Shown here: positions 33,430-44,694 of the stretch, one piece after another | Layout: each line of letters starts with the position of its first letter | Position numbering within the stretch: position 1 is the first letter of the stretch | Notes under the pieces: generated by a model | Told to the model about the DNA's origin: nothing | Databases searched by the model: none | Seen by the model: the letters and a program-made list of their open reading frames with translations, nothing else | Position numbers and translations under genes: made by a program | From: Asterias amurensis | Lineage: Eukaryota > Echinodermata > Asteroidea > Forcipulatida > Asteriidae | Length of the DNA: 64,000 nucleotides | Direction: 5' to 3' | Assembly (NCBI RefSeq): GCF_032118995.1 | Contig: NC_092663.1 | Location: 8,432,001-8,496,000 of the forward strand

Positions 33430-33945
33430 ATTGCACGGCTAATATCACTACCATGCGTCTTGTGTGTTCTATGTCACGCGCCAAGTTTGCTTGAAGATAA
33501 ATCATAGATATAGAACAGAACAACTGGATCGGCCGCGCGTACATACGCGGGTTCTGGCATGGGGGCCGCCATTGCCTAGCTCCCGTGTACATTTTTTGTG
33601 CGTTGCCGTCAGCACGTGACTTTTTGCCGTCAGCACGTGACATAGCGCGTCAAAGGCCCATCTCCCGTGTTCATTTTTGCGCGTAACATTTCGAACGTGA
33701 AATTTTTATCGCGTCCATGGCGAACCAAAACTTGTTCTACACAGGCAATGGCGCGTATGTACGCGCGGCCGATCTAGTTATTTTAATTCTATATCTATGA
33801 GATAAATACGTTATCACACGCGCGCTCGTGGAAATACGGAAAATATAGCGCGTCTGCATCCCATATCCAACTCGGCCTTCGGCCTCGTTGGATATGAGAC
33901 GCAGAAGCGCTATATTTTTCCGTATTCCACTCGCGCACACAAGCG
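33430..33945. mobile_element. Hairpin repeat, copy 2, with a nested insertion
   Basis: 33430-33502 and 33808-33940 together match 21835-22040 nearly base for base, including the palindromic 'ACTCGGCCTTCGGCCTCGTT' centre. The copy is split by the element at 33503-33799. Confidence 0.88.
33503..33799. mobile_element. 297-bp MITE with 8-bp target duplication (hAT-like)
   Basis: Terminal inverted repeats 'CATAGATATAGAA' and inverse, extended inward by 'GATCGGCCGCGCGTACATAC'. The target duplication is 'AGATAAAT' at 33495-33502 and 33800-33807, confirmed by the single copy at the matching empty site near 21898. The 8-bp duplication suggests hAT; the tip sequence is not the usual CAGNG. Confidence 0.9.
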
Positions 33946-34645
33946 AGTTGAAATGTACACTTTTTGATGCTTTACCATAAAATTATTACACATCGAGAAA
34001 ACTGTTTGGTTTTGATTTCTTTGCAATTTGACGAGCTTTTAACAACACTTTTTTCATTGATTCAAACACTGACCCAACAGTAGCCGAAAACCTAGTGTTT
34101 GTTTCTACAAACACTATATGTAGTTTTTTATTATAACTATTAATACAACTCTAAACCTATTATATTATTTACAAAATTATGATCCAGCAACCTATCAATG
34201 AAAAGCATGGGATGTGAAATGGGATGATAGCTTACCTTGGTATTCAATAGCGACGCGACAGTCGACATTCGGGCCTGAACTTTTCCTATGTGTGTGCATA
34301 ATGCCTGGCAACCATTATGAGAGCTCTATGCTGGGATTGTGGCAACACGATCGACCGATAGGACGTGCCACATCCGCGGCTCAGTTCGTTTGTAGCATGG
34401 CTGGTAATTGTAGCATAATGTTTATAATAAAGTAACGTTTTTAGCACAAAAAACACACACATTTTGATCGATATGTGCATCATCAGTTTGAACATTTTGT
34501 TAGAGAAAGAGTCAAAGAAATTAGTGGGACAGAACAGAAAACAAAATAAAAGTTCACAGATTTACAAATAACTTAATTACACTACAGGGTTTATAGAACT
34601 TTGCAAAGTATTTGAAACAGTTTGATATAAAATGCATATGATTTA
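33946..34645. other. No gene; part of an MITE-like region
   Basis: 34555-34600 ('TTCACAGATTTACAAATAAC') is the inverse of sequence inside the 13897-14269 MITE. Otherwise unremarkable. Confidence 0.45.
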
Positions 34646-34837
34646 AGTAGAATGTAATGATCCACACAAGTATCACTCGAAATCATTTGCGTGGTTTTCT
34701 TTTTACCTCGTCGACTATAACACGGTCGGCCATTTATTGACTCCCATTTCTAATTTACGAGCGTGTTAGTTCGTAAAGTAAAAGGAAAACCACGCAATTT
34801 CGAGGCAAGTTTGTGTGGATCATTGTATTCTACTTGT
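34646..34837. repeat. Imperfect palindrome, ~60-70 bp arms
   Basis: 'AATGATCCACACAAG' and 'GCGTGGTTTTC' on the left pair with 'CTTGT/GTGTGGATCATT' and 'GAAAACCACGC' on the right, around a central spacer near 34710-34765. Confidence 0.8.
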
Positions 34838-35531
34838 AAAAAAAATTCTAACCATATGTGGGCCTTTGAATTCTCATGTTCAAAAACGCACATGGCGTCT
34901 TGTGTATCGTTTCTTTATATGGAGGGGGTGTTTTTGACAGCGGCGGCGCTACGGGGGGGGCACGGGGTGGGGGCAAATGCCCCCTCCCCCCCCCAGTTAT
35001 TTGTTTTGCCCCCCCCCCAGTTTTTTCCCCGATGGCGGAAATTGAGTTTCATCCCAAACCATTGCACCCAATTTTGTTACAATGTTGTTTGCGCTGGAAA
35101 TAATAAACTCAATTTCATCCATTATTAATTAGCTGGCACCATACAAAAAAAATACACTTTCCATCTCCGGCAATGTTAATAAAATGTGGATTTATTTATC
35201 TGTACAAGCTTGTGAACTTGCTATAAATAGAAATGCAATGGCCGGCCCAAAACCGCAGCCATTGTACACGCAGTTTCGCTCAACACGTCACATGCACACA
35301 CAGTGCGCATGCACACAGTGCAAAGTATTATTTCTTGAGTGAATACAAAAGTTAGTTAAAATAGATATTAGAAAGTTTGTGTAAAGTATAAAGTTTGTCC
35401 GCTTCTCTGTTTTATTTTATATGCCTACAATTATATTATACTTATATACGTATGGTCTTAGCTATTTATATTTATATAGGGTCCCCCCAATCCTAAAAAA
35501 AAAAAAAAAAAAAAAAAAAACGTTGTAGTAC

Positions 35532-36216
35532 GCACGAGCTTAGCCTTGCTCAAGGCAGTCGCATTATTCGCTCCGAAAAGACGCCGCTGTAAACCCACCC
35601 GTATACCCTGTGCGTGGTGCGTGCGATCACACCGCATGACCCACCCGTATACACACTGTCACATCGTACGAATACTGTGCACTCGTACCACTAACCGCAT
35701 GCGGAGGCCGTCAGGCCGACAGCCTTGTCGGGTCTGTAACTTCCGGGTTTAATGTGTTGTATTGAAAAATTTCCACAAGTGGAAAAAATTGGGGGGGGGG
35801 CTCTCGGATATGCTTGTATGTAGCACATGAATATGTATATCTTTCGTCAGACCTATCAGACAACACAGGATGTGAGGCAAATGAATTATTCATTTTGACG
35901 TCCAATCACGCACGCCTATCATGCTCGCTGAGCGTCCGTGGTGGTGGTGTGTGATGTAGACATGTCTCGTCTTTCGCGGTCATTATGGTAATGAGCTGAC
36001 CGTGGGAACTCTTCGCTTATTATAGTGATGAGGTCAGTGGCTTCAACACAGACCCTACAAGGCTGTCGGCCTGACGGCCTCCGCATGCGGTTAGTGTACG
36101 GGGGCATCGTGTCGTGCGATGTTACGCACAGTGAATACGGGTGGGTTTTTATACAGCGGCGGTCTTTTTTCGGAGTGAATAATTCGACTGCCTTGAGCAA
36201 GGCTAGCACGAGCTAA
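35532..36216. mobile_element. Foldback element with ~200-bp inverted arms
   Basis: The left arm 35532-35745 and right arm 36045-36216 are inverted copies ('GCCTTGCTCAAGGCAGTCG', 'CCGCATGCGGAGGCCGTCAG'). A 300-bp centre contains a G-run and a 'GGTGGTGGTGT' tract. Frames read from the two arms give the same peptides simply because the arms are copies. Confidence 0.85.
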
Positions 36217-37880
36217 ACATATCAGTACAATAAACAAATTCAAATAATTAAACTCGTATACAGTGTATTCCTAAGAATGTGTTAGTCTGTAATGATTTAT
36301 TCCACATGCACCTAGCGCTGAATGTAGACACCGCAACAAATATGACCCACCCAGATGTAGAACAGTTCGGTACAAACAAAGTGCAATTCCTCAAATCGTT
36401 AACCTTTTAAATGCCTTTAATATAATCATTGTGTATTAATAATAATTGTGCCTACTGGGTTTTTACCAATGTATTTTTGACAATGTATATAATAATAAGA
36501 AGTTCTTGTTTAATATCCTTATCTTTGTTAATTTCTACTTGATGTAATTTTATTTTTTAACATATGATGTTGACATGTGCAGTTCAGTTTTTATCTGCGA
36601 GACATGTTTTAATAAACCATTTTCGAATTGAAGTGAATTAAATTCTTTTAGGGCATGAAATAAACAAAACAAACACTATACAGTATCAAATATTTTTGTG
36701 TAAAGGTATTCCGGTTTCTTGTCTCAAACACTTTCGTAAAAAGCAACGTCATTTCTAAAATTTCTAAAGTTGCAAACACAGGTTTGTGTACGTGTACAAG
36801 ACCGAAGCGTGACAACAGAACCTATAGGCACTGGGTGAACCCTTATCCTTTAACCAAAGAATTGGGGAACACCATTATCGATTCGTCAGCAACGAAGAAA
36901 GGGGGATCCATGACGCAATGACCAAACTGTGCTATGTATGTATTAAAGATACGATGAGGGCATGCGGGCATGCGGGCATGTGGGCAGGAGACTAGACTCC
37001 GTCCATCGCACGTGTACAAAACACAGCATGTCCCAACAAAGTCTACCGAACAAGCATCACATACTTCGTATTGAATTGTTATTGCAGATTGAGTATGCAG
37101 TATCGCAAGAAACACTGGATAAAATGGACTACCCTCATAATTCATAATGTCTTGTATATAGTAATGGATGTATATCCATAATTTGTTCGATGTACGCATT
37201 CATGCCACTCTGATGTCGTCTGATGACGTCGTCTAGATTTCGGTAATCGGTTATCGTTCTACCTCCATGGCTATACGTGAAATAAAGTCTGGTTGTCCTA
37301 CATGGGCAAACGAATTAATTGCCTCATGCATTGTTAAGTGAGGGGTACTATCATCAAGAAAAGTTGACATTAAATCGTACTTGTTTGCGCGGTAGCCGCC
37401 GTTTTGTTATTCACTTGCCTTGACACAAACTTTGTGTTTGTTTTTGCCGTGTGTGTGTTCAGTTTGTAGTCTGAGAAATAGTGTGATCGCCAGGGAACTA
37501 GACCCTATCGTTATACGTAGGATGATTCGTCCGAATGGCGTGCACCATTCACGCAGGTGAAACGCGTCAAAATTACTACTGTAGGCCAACTAGGCGGTTT
37601 CAACTATTGTTTAATATTATCTGAACAAACAACACACTAATAAGATGACAACTTTGTATTTCTTTACAACTGCATAGGCTCATTAAGATTAAAAACTATT
37701 AATACCACTTCCCTCACGGTTCATGTACGACACCCCCTCGCAAGAAAATGGTTTGGCTCAAAGCTGTGCTCATTTTATGCAAATTAGGTATCACGTGACC
37801 CCCAATGCAGCCCTCTGATTGGTCGAGAGCCCCAAAATCCGGTCGCGGATTTACCTGGTTAGACGAGGTGCACTACTCCA
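36217..37880. other. No gene seen
   Basis: AT-rich sequence. A minus frame at 36843-37199 (118 codons) has no recognisable similarity and is probably chance. A short 'GCATGCGGGCATG' repeat occurs near 36960-36980. Confidence 0.45.
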
Positions 37881-38017
37881 GGGGTCGATTTCACAAAGAG
37901 TTAGGACTAGTCCTAACCTAGGAGATATACAAATTGCATGGATAGTCCTAAGTTAGGACGAGTAACTGGTCCTAACTCGAGATAAGACTAGTCCTAACTC
38001 TTTGTGAAATCCACCCC
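37881..38017. mobile_element. 137-bp palindromic MITE (AGTTAGGACTAGTCCTAAC family)
   Basis: Begins 'GGGGTCGATTTCACAAAGAG' and ends 'CTCTTTGTGAAATCCACCCC', with several internal 'AGTCCTAA' palindromes. No coding capacity. Similar short palindromes are familiar from invertebrate deuterostome genomes. Confidence 0.85.
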
Positions 38018-38169
38018 TGTGCACTTATCGAAAAGAGAAGGGGTTCTCCCCTGTATTCCTGGCTGTGGCTGCTGTATGCGCCGTAGCACCTTGCAAACCC
38101 TTAGAAGGTGCCAAATAAATGGGTCTCAGAATTCATCACTGTAATAACCCATCTTTCTGAAAGTTTGTA

Positions 38170-38278
38170 TATAAATTATACTCAGCGCCTTGAGTACCTT
38201 GTTTGGTAGATACGTGCGCAATATAAGACTTCGATTTTATTATATAAATTATACTCAGCGCCTTGAGTACCTTGTTTG

Positions 38279-38330
<52 letters not shown>
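38170..38330 (+). repeat. Two LINE/SINE-type 3' tails and (TTA)n
   Basis: Two copies of 'CTCAGCGCCTTGAGTACCTT', the first followed by 'GGTAGATACGTGCGC', the second by about 16 TTA units. 38237-38330 recurs at 40812-40905 on the far side of the R4/Dong-like LINE. Confidence 0.85.
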
Positions 38331-40811
38331 GAAGTTTATTTTATGCTATCTACGATACATCCTACAGAGCCGGATCCAGACTATGGATCTGAGGCGCTAA
38401 AGGGGTGATGTTATTTAATGGATAGAATTCTACGTAGTATGTGAGCTGTGCCGAGGAGTGCAATCTTCTGGACTAAGTTGATGCTTATGCTGCCAGGGAT
38501 ACGTTCAATGAATTTCTCCAGTCCTTTCTTTACTAGTCCCAGAGCTCCGATGACCACTGGGATTGTCTCGGTCTTCATACTCCACATTCTGCTAATCTCG
38601 ATCTCAAGGTCTTTGTATTTAGACAGCTTCTCGGCAACTTTAATTGAGGTGTTTCGTTCGGAAGGTATTGACACATCAATTAGTATACACCTCTGGTCTT
38701 TCTTGTCCTTGATGATGATGTCGGGTCTGTTGGCTTTAATCTCTTTGTCAGTATGGATTGGCATGTCCCAGAGGATGGTGACTACATCATTCTCTGTGAC
38801 CGTTGTCGGCTGATGTTTGTACCACTCCCCTGTCGTCTCTATGTTGTAATGCCTGCAAATTTTCCAGTGAAGGTACGCCGCTGTCTTATTGTGTCGATGA
38901 ATATACTCCGTCTTCGCCAGCTCTGGACATCCAGAGATAATATGGTCTACGGTTTCTTCATATTTTCCGCATATCCTACATTGTGGGTCTATTCCATCTT
39001 TGATGATGCGATGGTGAAATGATCTGGTGGCGAGACTCTGGTCTTGGGCGGCAATGATAAGGCCCTCCGTCTCTGCTTTCAGCCCGGTGTTTTTAAGCCA
39101 TTGGTGTGTCTTCAGTTGGTCAACATCTGCTTCTTTCGTCCTTTTTGGATACTTCCCGTGCATTACCTTGTCTTCCCAGGTTTTCTGTAGTTGTTCATGA
39201 CCCTTGGTTTTTGCTGTCTTCTTTACTCGCTTTGTATAGATAGTTGTTGCTTCATTATCTGATGGTGTGATTTCTGAGTAGTCAAGTTCTCTTTTGAATT
39301 TTACTGCTTCTTTTTTGATGGAGTAGAGCTTTTTCTTGTCATCATGTTGTTTCACTATTTGGAGGAGTGGGTCATTAGTTTTCGTCAGATAAGCATCTAG
39401 ACCGATTGTGGAGGTTTTGAAGGTCAGTTCAAGCTGGATCAGGCCACGTCCTCCAGTTGATCTTGGCAGGTACATCCTGTCAATGTCTGCTTTTGGATGG
39501 TGCATCCTGTTCATGGTCATTATTTTTCGTGTCTTTGCATCCATCCTCTTAATCTCCGACAGTTTCCAGTTGATGATATTGAAACTGTACGATACTACAG
39601 GTATTGCAATGGTGTTGATAGCTTCAAATCGGTTGGCTGCATTAAGTTCACTCTTCAGTATCATCCGCACTCTTCTATAATACTCTTTCCGGACCTTCTC
39701 CTTCATGGCTGAGTGTTGTATGCCGTTACCTTCATTTATTCCAAGGTATTTGTATGTACCCTCTTGGTCCATCTCTTTGATTTTAGTGACAGTGTCAATG
39801 TCTAGGTCTGTTGTTTTGGTGAGTTTTCCCCTTATGAATGTGGCTTTGGCACACTTATCGAGTCCGAACTCCATCCTGATGTCGTCACTGAAGGTCTTCA
39901 CAATGGTGAGCAGACCTTTTTGCTGGTTGTCATCCTTGGAAAATGTCTTGAGGTCATCCATGTAGACAAGATGGTTAAGTTTGCCATTTTCGGATGTGTA
40001 TCCGTAACTACTGTTGTTCAGCAGGTTGCTAAGTGGTGCTAGCGCTAAACAGAAAAGTAGTGGTGATAGTGAATCTCCTTGGAAAATCCCGCATCTAATG
40101 TTAATCGGTCTTGATGTTAACGACCCTTCTGCATGGTGGAGATTCAAGGTGGTTTTCCAGTTCATCATGCTTGCTGTGATGAAGTTGACAGTAGTTGGAC
40201 ATATTTTGTAGATTTCAAGGCATTTTCTTATCCAGGAATGAGGTACACTATCAAATGCCTTCTTGTAGTCAATCCACGCTGTTGATAAGTTTTTTTTCTT
40301 AAATTTGGCTTCTTCCATTACGGTTTTGTTGATTAGTAGCTGGTCTTTGCAGCCATAGCTTCCTTTCCTACACCCTTTCTGTTCTACTGGTAGCAAGTTG
40401 TTTTCATCAAGGAAGCTGTACGTCCTCTCTGTTAGGATGGAGGTGAGGATTTTGTACATTGTGGGCAGGCAGGTGATTGGTCTATAGTTCTTAGGGTTCC
40501 GGGTCTCTTCCGACTTTGGAAGCAGGAATGTAGTTCCCCGTGTCAGCCATTCGGGGCATTTCTCTGGGTGTTTGACTATGTCGTTGTAGGCCAATGCAAG
40601 ATCTTCGTGGATGCTAGGCAAGTTTTTGATCCAGAAATTCGCAATTCCGTCTAATCCCGGTGCCTTCCAGTTATTGGTTTTATTGATAGCTGCAGTGGTC
40701 TCAATGGTGTTTATATCTGACCATTCTTGGCTCGTTACATCTGTGTATTGGTCCTGTTGCTGTTGGATCCAGGTAGCTCGGACGTTATGCATTTTGTTGT
40801 TTTCAAGGATC
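38331..40811 (-). mobile_element. R4/Dong-like LINE with restriction-like endonuclease, 5'-truncated
   Basis: About 2.48 kb, 3' end at the low coordinate, flanked by direct repeats of up to 94 bp (38237-38330 and 40812-40905) that end in (TTA)n. Dong elements are known to favour TAA/TTA repeats, which fits this location. The body is uninterrupted, so the insertion is probably recent. Confidence 0.85.
38419..40811 (-). CDS. RT and restriction-like endonuclease of R4/Dong-like LINE
   Basis: About 795 codons without a stop. RT motifs: 'WKAPGLDGIANFWIKNLP', 'NYRPITCLPTMYKILTSI', 'AWIDYKKAFDSVPHSW', 'GDSLSPLLFCLALAPL' and the catalytic 'YMDD'. After the RT come the CCHC-type knuckle 'CRICGKYEETVDHIISGC' and the PD-(D/E)xK-like 'RPDIIIKDKKDQRCILIDVS', the order known for R2/R4/Dong-type LINEs. 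The true N-terminus is lost by 5' truncation. The frame stays open through the flanking (TTA)n, giving a meaningless poly-Asn extension to about 41485. The stop is TAA at 38419-38421 or very near it. Confidence 0.85.
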
Positions 40812-40853
40812 TTATTATATAAATTATACTCAGCGCCTTGAGTACCTTGTTTG

Positions 40854-41286
<433 letters not shown>

Positions 41287-41287
<1 letters not shown>

Positions 41288-42126
41288 ACGTGGAATCTTT
41301 CTTTTCGGACAACCAACTGGACTCCCGAAGAAACCGGCAAAAGAAATAGAGGGCGACAAACAGAACATGGATATATATAAACTAAGTACATAGGGACATG
41401 CGCAGGATAGCAAAAATGGAGAATTGGTGAATATCGGCTTTTCTCCTGCAGTGAAGTGAAAAGGGCTGGACAGACCAAAACGCACATCTTCCCTTCAAAC
41501 CAATTACGGGAAACATGACATGTTTTGCTTTGTGTTTCCACCGTTGATATTGACGTGAAAGCGAGTGTTTAAATGATCGATTTTGGTGCGCGAAACAGAA
41601 AAAACACACGCAGCTGCTGGCAGTCGCCAAACTTCACCTCCAGTTTTTTGTGTCCAGTATTCAATCAATATTGCTCTTATAGTTTCACTATACGCCTATG
41701 AGCAGAGACGGATTGCGAACTATTGTATCTCTACCAAACCTAATGGGATTACTCGGAAATTAAGGGCGTTGCAAGGACAGTGTTTTACTCTGTATAAATA
41801 ATGAGGTTCGTTCCGCTGTCGACTTCACGAAATTATTGCCAAAAATTATTTTGGTATGTTCTTAAAATCGGTCTGCATTACGGTACGAGAACATAACACG
41901 TGCAAATTGTCATAGCATACTCTGATTGCGGCAGCAATACGCCTATTTGAGTTGGAATGAATAACTATCCATGGTATTTATTAATCCGTCCTCGATTGGA
42001 TATCACTGACATGTCGTAACGAGTCGAATCGGAAGGAAGAGTCGGATCGGAAGGAAGACGCGGATCGTCAGGAAGACGCGTCTCTGGTGAGTGTGTATCT
42101 TGAGATCTAGACTCCGGCCCTCAAGT
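41287..42126 (+). promoter_or_regulatory. Upstream region of gene B; short GGAAGGAAG-bearing repeats
   Basis: No recognisable gene. 42019-42080 has degenerate tandem units 'TCGGATCGGAAGGAAGA' and 'GACGCGGATCGTCAGGAAG' just before exon 1, probably 5' UTR or proximal promoter; the GGAA cores could be Ets-type sites. No TATA box is evident. Confidence 0.35.
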
Positions 42127-42525
42127 ATGGCATCATTATTCAGACATCGACGGCTGTACCTTGCCCTAGCGGTTCTCTCGATCTACGGTGGGATAATGTT
42201 GGTGTTGAAAGTCCTCAAAACATCGAACGGTGGAGAGGTTTTAAACTCTCTTCTACACCAGTCTAAACTGGAGGTGGGTCACTCAGATCGATCGCAACAG
42301 GCGTTCAAATTAGGAACAATCAACAATACTGCGATCCATTTAAACAATGTCAGTGGCCCTCAGGGGGATCAGATAAGCAAGAAAGAGGTTGTTATTGAGA
42401 ACGAGGCAAAATTAAAGAGACAACAAGAAGAGAACGAGGCAAAGTTGAAGAGAGAGCAAGAAGAGCTAAGAGTCAGAGAGCTCGAGAGGATGCCATTCGT
42501 AAGAGATCCAGCATACAAACAGTCG
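42127..42525 (+). CDS. ST6GALNAC-like: Gene B exon 1: tail, membrane anchor, coiled stem
   Basis: 133 residues. ATG at 42127 has A at -3 and G at +4. MASLFRHRR is the basic tail and about residues 10-28 the signal-anchor. The stem has two N-glycosylation sequons (Asn66, Asn74) and a charged coiled-coil-like stretch at about 92-117 built from two 11-residue units (NEAKLKRQQEE, NEAKLKREQEE). It ends DPAYKQS before GTAAGT. An upstream in-frame GTG at 42091 is not a credible start. Confidence 0.85.
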
Positions 42526-44694
42526 GTAAGTTATACTTCATTGAGTCAAATTCAATTTCTTTAAAAGGATTTATTTGTACAATTTTATATACAAATCTGC
42601 GGAAATGTCCTTTATCTAATATCGATGTACAAGGTAGAAATTTACTCTACAAACCTATGGGAATGTCCAACATCCACTATCGATGTGTACAAGGTAGAAT
42701 GTAGGCCTACAATATCCAATATCTAAGGTACAAAAGCTATGGCATTGTCCAATATCCAATATCGATGTACAAGGTAGACATTCACTGTACAAAAGCTATG
42801 GGAATGTCCAATATCCAATATCGATGTATTACAAGGTAGACACCCATTGTACAAAAGCTATGGGAATGTGCAATATCCATAAGGTAAACCGCATTCGCTG
42901 TACAAAAGCTTTGAGAATGTCCAATATCCAATATCTATGTATTAATAATAATAATAATAATAATAATAGTAAAAATTTATATAGCGCCATATCCATCGAA
43001 AACAATGCTCCATGGCGCTAATACAGAGAAACATTAAAAATTTAGATAATCAGCAAAAACAACAAGATATAAAAATAAGTTCAAAATCAAGCAAACAATG
43101 ACAAGCAATTAAAGAAATGAACAATAAACAATGGAAAAGTATAAAATATACAATAGTATGCACAATTTAAAACTGCAAAGAGATTGTACAAACAGACCAG
43201 CTGTGACCCAATAAAATTGTAAAATGAGACATTCACTAAAACTCCAGGGAAATGATAATTAATTACAGAATGGAAAATAAGTGCTACAAGAGACCTTAAA
43301 TGAATAATAAAAAACACAACTACTTGAACAATAAACAGTTATAAAAATGCCTTTCGAAAGAAATGGGTTTTTAGCCCGGATTTAAAAACATCAATACTTG
43401 CTGTTTCCCTGAGACACAAATTCAGCTGGTTCCACAAGTTAGGGGCAATGGCGGAAAAAGCTCTATCCCCAAAAGTACATAATCTGGTATTGCAGTGTTG
43501 TAGTCTGGTTTTATCACATGATAACCGTGTGTGTCTACGTGAACATGAGCTAGTAGTATGCAGTAATTTACAGAGATAGTCAGGGGCTAGACCATTTAAA
43601 CATTTATGAACTAGAAGACACACTTTATACATGATTCTATAATTTACCGGAAGCCAATGTAGCTTCATGAGTACAGGGGTTATATGCTCGAATTTTCTGG
43701 TTCCTGTGAGAAGCCTGGCAGCAGAATTTTGCACTCGTTGTAACGGTGCCAGTGTGGACTGGGGTAAACCTGCAAACAAGGCATTGCAATAATCTATCTT
43801 GGACATGACTAGCATTGTTATAACTTGCTCAGTGACAGAATAATTCAAGTATTTCTTGATCTTACTGATATTATGCAGATGGTAAAATGCATTGCGAGAT
43901 ACCTCACGAATGTGACTTTGCATGTTTAAGTTACAATCAAAGATGACCCCAAGATTTTTCAACTGTTTTGATGATTTTACAAGGTAGACACCCATTGTAC
44001 AAAAGCTATGGGAATGTGCAATATCCATAAGGTAAACAGCATTCGCTGTACAAAAGCTATGAGAATGTCCAATATCCAATATCGACGTACAAGGTAGACA
44101 TTCACTGTACAAAAGCTATTGGAATGTCCAATATCCAATATCTCTGTATGACAAGGTAGACACCCATTGTACAAAAGCCATGGGAATGTTCAATTTCCTA
44201 TATCAATGCAATGGTCGACATTCACTCTACAAACATATGTGAATGTCAAAATATCCAATATCAAACCAACTTTACTGTCATTTTAGAATTAAATATGTTG
44301 ATTGTGGTGTTAATTACGCCATTGTACCTGTGGTTGTATAGAAACTTTATATACAAATTCGTTCTTTAAAAAACTACTAGGAGCATTGCAAGCAAAAACC
44401 TTTATTCCAAAAGGGTTTTCAGCTGTAACCATCTTTTAATATTATGCATGAACCTTTGAACATTAAATTTGTACACTTGCGATAGCTACGCACACCTCTT
44501 AACCCTTTCCGCATTGTGTCTTGATTTAAAGGTTTGCCCAAAGACTGTTTCTTCAGTGACAAAGTATTCCAAATGGTTCCGGGAAAGATTCATTCCTGGG
44601 ATTAAAGTTTTCATTGACAAGGAAGACCTTCGCAGAGTGGATGAACTAAAAGTATATGACCTCCCATTCGGGATCAAACGGTCAGACCAGGCAT
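42127..44694 (+). CDS. ST6GALNAC-like: Gene B: ST6GALNAC1/2-like sialyltransferase, 5' exons only
   Basis: Paralogue of gene A on the opposite strand; same predicted role (Golgi GalNAc alpha-2,6-sialyltransferase). Coding exons in the window: 42127-42525 (399 bp, phase 0) and 44532-44694 (163 bp, phase 0 to 1). Exon 2 matches gene A exon 2 in length, phases and sequence (CPKTVSSVTKYSKWFRERF against [19 protein letters not shown]). No exon with sialylmotif L or S is found up to 64000, so the catalytic part lies past about 19 kb of transposons or has been lost. A 50-bp minisatellite grows out of the exon 2 donor. Whether the gene works is unknown, but both exons are open with sound splice sites. 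Confidence 0.85.
42600..44275 (+). repeat. ~60-bp minisatellite in intron 1 of gene B, split by a LINE
   Basis: About ten units with 'GTACAAAAGCTATGGGAATG', 'TCCAATATCCAATATCGATG' and 'ACAAGGTAGACA' occur at 42600-42940 and again at 43978-44275. They were one array before the LINE fragment at about 42941-43977 inserted. Confidence 0.88.
42941..43977 (-). mobile_element. CR1/L2-like LINE, 5'-truncated, in intron 1 of gene B
   Basis: The minus strand encodes a LINE C-terminus of about 215 codons (LKNLGVIFDCNLNMQSHI, KIDYCNALFAGLP, HITPVLMKLHWLPV, FGDRAFSAIAPNLWN), ending near 43339. The 3' UTR and a (TTA)n tail run to 42941. It resembles the C-terminus of the 49615-53663 LINE but is a different subfamily. 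Confidence 0.85.
44532..44694 (+). CDS. ST6GALNAC-like: Gene B exon 2: CPK...KWF module
   Basis: Encodes VCPKTVSSVTKYSKWFRERF and ends VYDLPFGIKRSDQA, leaving in phase 1 at 'GCAT|GTAAGTAG'. Acceptor 'TGATTTAAAG', with a modest pyrimidine tract. If the intron is retained the frame stops two codons after the donor. The last 43 bp are the founder unit of the array at 44652-46470. Confidence 0.88.

Noticed and set aside
35546-36209. Cys/His-rich frames with a shared NRMRRPSGRQPCRVC peptide
   Set aside because: The shared peptide arises because the two frames are read from inverted copies of the same foldback arm.
36843-37199. 118-codon minus-strand frame
   Set aside because: No similarity, signal or splice context; consistent with chance.
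42091-42126. Upstream in-frame start for gene B (GTG at 42091)
   Set aside because: It is not an ATG, and the ATG at 42127 has a strong context and is followed directly by the expected basic tail and membrane anchor.
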